From Propionibacteriaceae bacterium (GTDB lineage Bacteria; Actinomycetota; Actinomycetes; Propionibacteriales; Propionibacteriaceae): a stretch of 11,804 nt of DNA. Below, piece after piece: positions 7,049-11,804 of this stretch. The translations under genes were made by a program, and so were the position numbers. The stretch's first letter is position 1. Every line of letters begins with the position of its first letter. The stretch is taken from the NCBI GenBank assembly GCA_021323255.1, contig JAJTCL010000050.1, positions 1 through 11,804 of the forward strand. Direction: 5' to 3'. The notes beneath the pieces were generated by a model, which was not told the DNA's origin, made no database searches, and worked only from the letters and a program-made list of their open reading frames with translations.

Positions 7049-7783
7049 GTGGAGCGGACCGGACTGCGCCTCATCTTGATCAGGCACGGTGAAACCGAAT
7101 GGGCTCGTGACGGCCGGCACACCGGTCGTACGGACATCGCGCTGACTGAACTGGGCCGACTACAGGCGATGGTGCTCGGAGACCGGCTTCGTGGCCGCAC
7201 TTTCGTCCGAGTGATGACCAGCCCCTTAGCCCGGGCATTCGAGACGTGCCGCCTGGCGGGTGTAGCCGAGGAAGCTGAAATCAGCGACGATCTCATGGAA
7301 TGGGACTACGGCGCATACGAAGGACGCCGAACCGCTGAGATTCGTGAAGAGGTGCCGGGCTGGTCAATCTGGCGCGACGGGGCACCGAAGGGTGAGACCG
7401 CAGCGGAGGTCGGTGCACGGGCGGACAGGGTGATTGCGCAGGCGCTCACAGCTACCGGTGACACAGTCGTGTTCGCCCATGGCCACTATCTGCGGGTGCT
7501 CACCGCGCGCTGGCTCGGCCTCCCGCCGGAGGCTGGCAGGCTCTTCGCGCTCGCCCCGGCAACGATCGGCATTCTCGGTTACGAGCGAGAGCAACGGGTG
7601 ATCATTCGCTGGAACGATCGTTGCCATCTTGTTCTGCCGTCCTATATCTGGGCGGAGCAGGGCGACCTAGATGTCCGAGTGGGTGATCCCAGTGTTGGAA
7701 GCGGTGACGATCGGTCTGGGCCCGGACGCGGCAAAGCCCGAGATCAACAGACCTCGAGCGCCGGAGACCTAACGGCACCTTAG
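7049..7783 (+). CDS. Histidine phosphatase superfamily protein (phosphoglycerate-mutase-like, Rv3214-type)
   Basis: This 244-residue soluble protein belongs to branch 1 of the histidine phosphatase superfamily. It has the phosphohistidine motif LIRHGETEW (His13), SPLARAFET (Arg62), the proton donor in EWDYGAYEG (Glu84) and the second catalytic histidine in VFAHGH (His144). The segment EWDYGAYEG through IWRDG...GET is close in pattern to mycobacterial Rv3214 acid phosphatase and to yeast Shb17 sedoheptulose-1,7-bisphosphatase, which points to a sugar-phosphate or general acid phosphatase rather than a glycolytic mutase. After about residue 205 comes a Gly/Asp/Arg-rich tail of about 40 residues with no evident fold. 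The start is GTG 7049. The gene diverges from the larA-like gene and precedes the stress-protein gene on the same strand by 64 bases. The substrate is unknown; with gnd nearby a pentose-pathway intermediate is possible but unproved. Confidence 0.85.
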   Translation: MERTGLRLILIRHGETEWARDGRHTGRTDIALTELGRLQAMVLGDRLRGRTFVRVMTSPLARAFETCRLAGVAEEAEISDDLMEWDYGAYEGRRTAEIREEVPGWSIWRDGAPKGETAAEVGARADRVIAQALTATGDTVVFAHGHYLRVLTARWLGLPPEAGRLFALAPATIGILGYEREQRVIIRWNDRCHLVLPSYIWAEQGDLDVRVGDPSVGSGDDRSGPGRGKARDQQTSSAGDLTAP

Positions 7784-7834
7784 TCGGACGGCGGTGGCCA
7801 GCAATGCCGAACAAGACCCGGAGTACGTACGCTC

Positions 7835-7838
7835 GAGG
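7835..7838 (+). promoter_or_regulatory. Probable ribosome binding site of the universal stress protein gene
   Basis: GAGG lies 9 bases before ATG 7848 and favours that start over GTG 7794, which would add 18 charged residues absent from typical family members, and over ATG 7857. Confidence 0.45.
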
Positions 7839-7847
7839 CGGGGCGGG

Positions 7848-8756
7848 ATGACGGCAATGCTGCGGATCGTTGCTGGCGTAGACGGCTCGGAATACAGCTT
7901 GCGGGCCCTACGGTGGGCCGTCGTCGAGGCCGGTCGGCATAGCGCCGAGCTCTTGGCTCTGACCACTTGGACCGCATTACCGCCACCCATCGCGTCCCCC
8001 TATGTTGATGTCAACAAGGCTATGGATCGCCAGGACGGGGCTTCGGCGGCCGAGCAGGCGCTGCAAACCGCTGTCGCGAACGCAATTGTCGGCAACCCTC
8101 CGATTGTCGTTGAGATCGTTGCGACCGAGGGAGATCCCGCAAAACTTCTGGCAGAGCAGTCCCGGCATGCTGATCTTGTCGCCGTGGGCGCTCGGGGGCG
8201 AGGCGGCATAGCGGGCTGGCTGCTGGGGTCGGTTAGCCAAGAACTGCTCCGACACTCGTTCTGTCCCGTGGCAGTCGTTCGATCACCGGACAAGGACGAG
8301 GTCGCCGCGGCTGAAGAGATCCTTAGGAGTGAGTGGACCCGCGTTGTGGTGGGTGTCGATGGTTCGGATTACAGCAAGTCGGCGCTGCGGTGGGCCGCTG
8401 GAGAGGCCAAGACGCACAACGCCGAGCTGACCGTTGCGTCCGTTTGGACTCCGCCGCCAACCGTTGACCCACCGTACGGCAACATCGCATGGGGCACTGA
8501 CCTCGAGCCACAACTGCAGGCGACGGTCATACTGCAAACAACAGTGGAAGAAGTCCTCGGTGAAGATCCGGGACTGGTCGTTCGGCGGGAGGTTCGCGGC
8601 GGTAATCCGGCGAGGGTGTTGATCGACCTCTCCGAAGGCGCCGATGCCTTGGTCGTTGGTGCCCGCGGGCATGGAGGATTCGTCGGGATGGTCCTTGGTT
8701 CGGTCAGTCAGCACGTTGCGGCTCACGCCGCCACCACGGTGGTCGTAGTCCGTTGA
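7848..8756 (+). CDS. Tandem-domain universal stress protein (UspA family)
   Basis: About 302 residues form two UspA domains, the usual length of actinobacterial two-domain proteins. Domain 1 begins at IVAGVDGSEYSLRALRWAV and ends with the ATP-binding pattern G-x2-G-x9-G-S in GARGRGGIAGWLLGSVS, then CPVAVVR. Domain 2 begins at VVVGVDGSDYSKSALRWAA near residue 165 and ends with GARGHGGFVGMVLGSVS and VVVVR. Both nucleotide-binding loops look intact, so ATP binding is likely in both halves. Such proteins are cytoplasmic and are induced by hypoxia, starvation or stationary phase; the exact role is unknown. It probably shares a transcript with the histidine phosphatase. A hairpin lies about 80 bases after the stop, before uidA. 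The start is ATG 7848, with GTG 7794 as the alternative. Confidence 0.92.
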   Translation: MTAMLRIVAGVDGSEYSLRALRWAVVEAGRHSAELLALTTWTALPPPIASPYVDVNKAMDRQDGASAAEQALQTAVANAIVGNPPIVVEIVATEGDPAKLLAEQSRHADLVAVGARGRGGIAGWLLGSVSQELLRHSFCPVAVVRSPDKDEVAAAEEILRSEWTRVVVGVDGSDYSKSALRWAAGEAKTHNAELTVASVWTPPPTVDPPYGNIAWGTDLEPQLQATVILQTTVEEVLGEDPGLVVRREVRGGNPARVLIDLSEGADALVVGARGHGGFVGMVLGSVSQHVAAHAATTVVVVR

Positions 8757-8834
8757 CCTGTACCGCACCGCCTCGGGCCCAATGACGAGATCGCTCTGGT
8801 CTCCGACGATGGCGTTATGCAACAGGGATGAGGT

Positions 8835-8852
8835 GCAGCCGACCGCGGCTGC
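8835..8852. terminator. Stem-loop downstream of the universal stress protein gene
   Basis: GCAGCCG (8835-8841) and CGGCTGC (8846-8852) form a perfect 7-bp GC-rich stem with an ACCG loop, 78 bases after the stop codon at 8756. No T-run follows (TATTGAG), so a classical intrinsic terminator is not shown; stem-only terminators are reported in actinobacteria. It separates the phosphatase/stress-protein unit from uidA. Confidence 0.45.
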
Positions 8853-8867
8853 TATTGAGAGCCGGAT

Positions 8868-8885
8868 TTGCTGCGATGTCAGCAA
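8868..8885. promoter_or_regulatory. Palindrome TTGCTG-N6-CAGCAA upstream of uidA, possible operator
   Basis: A perfect 6-bp inverted repeat with a 6-base spacer lies 89 bases before the uidA start. A second CAGCAA half-site occurs 20 bases further (8900-8905), two helical turns away, facing an imperfect TGGCTG at 8886-8891. The size and arrangement suit a dimeric repressor of the LacI or GntR type, which commonly control sugar-acid genes. No clear -35/-10 pair was recognised. Confidence 0.3.
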
Positions 8886-8887
8886 TG

Positions 8888-8903
8888 GCTGGCAAGAACC
8901 AGC
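8888..8903. promoter_or_regulatory. Inverted repeat GCTGG-N6-CCAGC upstream of uidA
   Basis: A perfect 5-bp inverted repeat with spacer CAAGAA, immediately beside the 18-bp palindrome. It resembles the GCTGG-N5-CCAGC repeat at the larA-like gene, differing by one base in spacing. It may be part of the same control region, or chance in GC-rich DNA. Confidence 0.22.
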
Positions 8904-8974
8904 AAGTGGAGGAATCTTCGTAGATCTCGATTGAATGGGGATAGCACGACAGCCGCCAACGTGAAGGAGCAATC

Positions 8975-10753
8975 ATGCTGCGACCTCAAGACACCAGTAC
9001 CAGCGAACGGAAGAGCCTGAATGGCCTTTGGGAGTTCAGGCTGGACCCCGAAGGCGAGGGCCAGTCGGCGGGTTGGTTCAGCCGACCGTTACCGGACTCT
9101 CGGCAGATGGCTGTGCCGGCCAGCTTCAACGACATCGCAGCCGATGCGACGGTTCGCGACTACTTCGGCGACATTTGGTACCAGACAAGTGTCTGGGTGC
9201 CTCGGAGCTGGCAGGGACGACGCATCGTGCTGCACTTTGAGTCGGCAACCCACCGAGCCACGGTCTGGGTCAATGATGTCGAGGTGATGTCGCATGAGGG
9301 CGGGTACACCCCGTTCGAGGCCGATATCACCAACCACGTCGCTGCGGGGGAGCAGCTGCGCATCACGGCGTTGATCAATAACACGCTGCATTGGCAGTCC
9401 ATCCCACCAGGTGTTATTGAAGACACCCCGGTCGGTAACAGGCAGCGGTACTGGCATGACTTCTTCAACTACGCAGGAATCCACCGAAATGTTTGGCTCT
9501 ATTCCACCGATCTGACCCACATCACAGACATCACGATCACTACTGATCTTGACGGCGAGAACGGCGTGATCGAGTACGCGGTCGAGGCGGAGGGAGTCGA
9601 GGATGTTGAGACCAGAGTGATCTTGCGGGATGCCGAGGGAACCGACGTCGCCACCAGGACCGGAGCGAGCGGCACGTTGCGTGTGCCAAACGTCCACAAG
9701 TGGGCGCCGGGAGACGGTTACCTCTATGACCTGGAGGTTCAGCTGTTACGCGGGGACACCGTCGTGGACAGCTATCACCAAAGTGTCGGCGTACGCACCG
9801 TCCGCGTGGATGGGATTCGGTTCTTGATTAACGGTGAGCCGTTGTATTTCACCGGCTTCGGCAAACATGAGGACTTGCCGGTGATCGGTAAGGGCCACAA
9901 CGATGCCTACCTGTTGCATGATTTCGAGCTGCTGAAATGGATCGGCGCCAACTCGTTCCGCACATCGCACTATCCGTACGCCGAAGACGTTTTGGACTAC
10001 GCCGACCGGCAGGGCATCGTGATCATCGACGAGACAGCTGCCGTCGGCTTGAACATGGGACTGGGCGGCGGCATCTTCGGGGGGCAGGGCTACCAAACGT
10101 TCTCGCCGGAGACCGCCAATGATGCAACCCGGGAGGTGCATGCGCAGGCCATCCGTGAGCTGATCGCCCGCGACAAGAATCATCCAAGCGTGGTCTTGTG
10201 GAGCATCGCGAACGAGCCGGAATCCGATACCGAGGGAGCGGAGAAGTATTTCCAGCCGCTGTTCGATGTGGCCCGCCAGGCCGATCCGACTCGGCCCGTC
10301 GGTTTTGTCAACGTGATGCTGGCACCCCATGGGAAATGCCGGGTTTCGCAGTTCGGTGATGTTTTGATGTTGAACCGCTATTACGGCTGGTATGTCAACA
10401 CCGGTGATCTCGCGGCCGCGGAGCTGGCTTGGGAGGAGGAGCTCAAGGGCTGGGCAAGTGAAGGCAAGCCGATCATCATCACCGAGTACGGTGCCGACAC
10501 CTATCCCGGACTGCACTCTCTCGATGCCAGCCCATGGACGGAGGAGTACCAGGTTGAGTACCTCGATATGAACCATCGCGTCTTCGACCGCATCGATGCC
10601 GTGGTCGGTGAGCAGGTGTGGAATTTCGCCGACTTCACTACGACCTCTGGAATCATGCGGGTCGGCGGAAACAAGAAGGGCGTCTTCACCCGCGATCGGC
10701 AGCCGAAGGCCGCCGCTTACGCGCTGCGCCGGCGCTGGCGCAAGGACCTCTGA
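8975..10753 (+). CDS. uidA: Beta-glucuronidase (glycoside hydrolase family 2)
   Basis: Hydrolyses beta-D-glucuronides to D-glucuronate and the free aglycone. The 592-residue protein aligns with E. coli UidA from its first residues (MLRP) almost to the end. In order it has a sugar-binding domain (WYQTSVWVP, HEGGYTPFEADIT, HDFFNYAGIHRNVWLY), an immunoglobulin-like domain (about 185-275) and a TIM barrel. Catalytic residues fall at the E. coli positions: acid/base Glu414 in SIANEP, nucleophile Glu504 in ITEYG, the tyrosines of NRYYGWY, and Asn566/Lys568 in GGNKKG, the pair that reads the glucuronate carboxylate and separates glucuronidases from galactosidases. The loop after AAVG (about 360-385) is glycine-rich and differs from the E. 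coli loop, so aglycone preference may differ. There is no signal peptide; the enzyme is cytoplasmic and depends on an importer such as the UidB-like protein. ATG 8975 has AAGGAG at 8964-8969. It probably has its own promoter in the 218-base upstream gap. Confidence 0.96.
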   Translation: MLRPQDTSTSERKSLNGLWEFRLDPEGEGQSAGWFSRPLPDSRQMAVPASFNDIAADATVRDYFGDIWYQTSVWVPRSWQGRRIVLHFESATHRATVWVNDVEVMSHEGGYTPFEADITNHVAAGEQLRITALINNTLHWQSIPPGVIEDTPVGNRQRYWHDFFNYAGIHRNVWLYSTDLTHITDITITTDLDGENGVIEYAVEAEGVEDVETRVILRDAEGTDVATRTGASGTLRVPNVHKWAPGDGYLYDLEVQLLRGDTVVDSYHQSVGVRTVRVDGIRFLINGEPLYFTGFGKHEDLPVIGKGHNDAYLLHDFELLKWIGANSFRTSHYPYAEDVLDYADRQGIVIIDETAAVGLNMGLGGGIFGGQGYQTFSPETANDATREVHAQAIRELIARDKNHPSVVLWSIANEPESDTEGAEKYFQPLFDVARQADPTRPVGFVNVMLAPHGKCRVSQFGDVLMLNRYYGWYVNTGDLAAAELAWEEELKGWASEGKPIIITEYGADTYPGLHSLDASPWTEEYQVEYLDMNHRVFDRIDAVVGEQVWNFADFTTTSGIMRVGGNKKGVFTRDRQPKAAAYALRRRWRKDL

Positions 10754-10780
10754 ACGGCAAGATTTCATGGCGGACCTCGA

Positions 10781-10803
10781 ACCGGGTCTGCGATCGGCCC
10801 GGT
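10781..10803. terminator. Possible hairpin between convergent uidA and the oxidoreductase gene
   Basis: ACCGGG (10781-10786) pairs with CCCGGT (10798-10803) across an 11-base loop, 27 bases after the uidA stop; CGGTTTGGGG follows. The stem is short and the T-run is only three bases. Apart from this, the 180-base gap 10754-10933 shows only two small GTCT/AGAC repeats near 10897-10939 and no gene. Confidence 0.28.
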
Positions 10804-10933
10804 CGGTTTGGGGTCAAGGTGCGGTCAAGCGCCGAAGCGCGGGCTCACAACCGCTTGCCAGCGAAGACGTGGTGGGCGGTGTAGTCGCGGTGTCTCGTCT
10901 CGCTCAGACCAGATTCCGTTGCGCCCTTGTCTC

Positions 10934-11804
10934 TTAGACCAGGCTGACCGGTCGTCCGGTACGCGCTGATTCGTAGGCGCCAACGATGACGCTTAGCGTC
11001 TGGCGATGCTCGGCGAGGCCCACTCGGATCTCTTCGCTTCCCCGCAGCGCTGCGAGGAAGTTCTCATACTGGTAGCGGTGGGCGTCCGAGAGGCTCGGGT
11101 CACCGCCGGCCGCGGCTGGACTACCTCCCGGTAATGCGTATTCGGCGACTTGGTTGTTGGCGTGGTCCTTCAACCCGAAGAACTTTTCGTCGCGAGCGGC
11201 ATCCTTGCGGGTGAGGTGGATGAAACTGAGTTCGTCGTTCTCGATCACGATCGATCCCTTATCACCGTGTACCTGAAGGCGTGCGCTTAGACCTGGGAAG
11301 GCGGCTGTTGTGGCGTGCAGCACACCCAGCGCGCCGCTTTCGAACCTCACTACCCCGACCGCGACATCCTCGGTTTCAATCCGCTCGTGAGCCAAGATGG
11401 CGGTTAGCGCGAAGACCTCCACTGGCGTGCCGAGCATGGCTACCAGCAGGTCCACAGTGTGCACACCCTGGTTCATGAGGGCGCCGCCACCGTCGACTTT
11501 CCAGGTCGCACGCCAGCCTGCTGAATCGTAGTAACTCTGTCCCCGCCACCAGTCGATTGAGGCGATGCCCGAGGTGAGGCGGCCTAGCTCGCCGTCCTTG
11601 ATCGCCGCTAGAGCAACCTCGGTGGCGGAGTCGAATCGGTGCTGGGAAATAACCGTCACTTGAGTGCCGGCCTTCTGTTGGGCGGCGATGATGTCGTCAA
11701 TCTTGGTCAAACTGACCTCCGCTGGCTTCTCGATGATCAAGTGCTTGCCAGCTTCCAGGGCCTCAATCGCCACCTCAGCGCGGCCGCCGGCAGGCGTGCA
11801 GATG
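10934..11804 (-). CDS. Gfo/Idh/MocA family oxidoreductase, C-terminal part (5' end outside window)
   Basis: About 289 residues are visible; the frame runs off the right edge and ends at TAA 10936-10934. The first visible residues (CTPAG, then ALEAGKHLIIEKPAEVSL) are the end of the NAD(P)-binding Rossmann domain, including the EKP motif whose Lys is part of the active site in this family. The second domain contains WRATWKVDGGGALMNQGVHTVDLL, the family segment carrying the catalytic His and Asp, then beta strands such as GVVRFESGALGVLHATT. GTG 11773 is internal because family-like sequence continues upstream, and the glycine-rich nucleotide motif is missing with the 5' end. Members oxidise or reduce hydroxyls of sugars, inositols and glycosides, usually with NAD(P). 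The substrate cannot be read here; the position opposite uidA makes a sugar or glycoside plausible. Confidence 0.92.
   Translation of the reverse strand, partial: ICTPAGGRAEVAIEALEAGKHLIIEKPAEVSLTKIDDIIAAQQKAGTQVTVISQHRFDSATEVALAAIKDGELGRLTSGIASIDWWRGQSYYDSAGWRATWKVDGGGALMNQGVHTVDLLVAMLGTPVEVFALTAILAHERIETEDVAVGVVRFESGALGVLHATTAAFPGLSARLQVHGDKGSIVIENDELSFIHLTRKDAARDEKFFGLKDHANNQVAEYALPGGSPAAAGGDPSLSDAHRYQYENFLAALRGSEEIRVGLAEHRQTLSVIVGAYESARTGRPVSLV

Noticed and set aside
8283..8972. 229-codon minus-strand frame covering the end of the stress-protein gene and the gap before uidA
   Set aside because: Mostly opposite the second UspA domain; the part in the gap has no recognisable domain and no ribosome binding site. 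The gap is better explained as leader and terminator DNA.
8757..8974. A -35/-10 promoter for uidA
   Set aside because: Several weak hexamers such as GATAGC are present, but no pair with acceptable sequence and spacing stood out.
9746..10768. 340-codon open frame antisense to uidA
   Set aside because: It lies wholly over a certain glycoside hydrolase gene, has no family-like motifs, and long antisense frames are common opposite GC-rich genes.
10897..10939. Two GTCT-N5/N3-AGAC small hairpins, also a near direct repeat (GTCTC...AGACCAG)
   Set aside because: Arms are only 4 bp and the second overlaps the oxidoreductase stop codon; too weak to call a terminator or attachment site.

Overview
The window reads as accessory carbon-metabolism DNA from a GC-rich Gram-positive bacterium, most likely an actinobacterium. 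The reasons are G/C-ending codons throughout, GTG starts next to strong AAGGAG ribosome binding sites, a tandem-domain universal stress protein of the actinobacterial kind, and a histidine phosphatase that resembles mycobacterial Rv3214. The genus cannot be fixed from the sequence. No RNA gene, insertion sequence, CRISPR array or transcription factor was found.

Layout. On the + strand come the 3' end of a cytidylate-kinase-like gene (1-342), a UidB-like glucuronide:cation symporter (389-1795) and 6-phosphogluconate dehydrogenase with an unusual 60-residue N-terminal extension (1820-3433). Convergent to these is a three-gene minus-strand operon, in transcription order: a LarA-family nickel-dependent 2-hydroxyacid racemase/epimerase homologue (6827-5442), an NTF2/SnoaL-like small protein (5395-4976) and an RclA-like flavin disulfide oxidoreductase (4934-3496) broken by one frameshift near 4303-4315. 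Divergent from that operon run a histidine phosphatase (7049-7783), a tandem universal stress protein (7848-8756) and a beta-glucuronidase, uidA (8975-10753). The right edge holds the C-terminal part of a minus-strand Gfo/Idh/MocA oxidoreductase (10934-11804).

How the genes may work together. uidB and uidA give import and hydrolysis of beta-glucuronides, releasing D-glucuronate. The usual downstream genes (uxaC, uxuB, uxuA, kdgK) are not in the window. Instead there is a LarA-type C2 epimerase homologue and a 6-phosphogluconate dehydrogenase 24 bases behind the transporter. LarA-family members acting on D-gluconate/D-mannonate are known. One route that fits is glucuronate to fructuronate to mannonate, C2 epimerisation to gluconate, phosphorylation, and Gnd-catalysed entry into the pentose phosphate pathway. 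This is a hypothesis: the isomerase, the mannonate reductase, the gluconate kinase and the nickel-pincer cofactor genes (larBCE) would all have to lie elsewhere.

Regulation is uncertain. A palindrome TTGCTG-N6-CAGCAA and a GCTGG-N6-CCAGC repeat lie upstream of uidA, and a similar GCTGG-N5-CCAGC repeat lies at the 5' end of the larA-like gene. No stretch longer than 300 bases lacks a gene; the main gaps are 6828-7048, 8757-8974 and 10754-10933.
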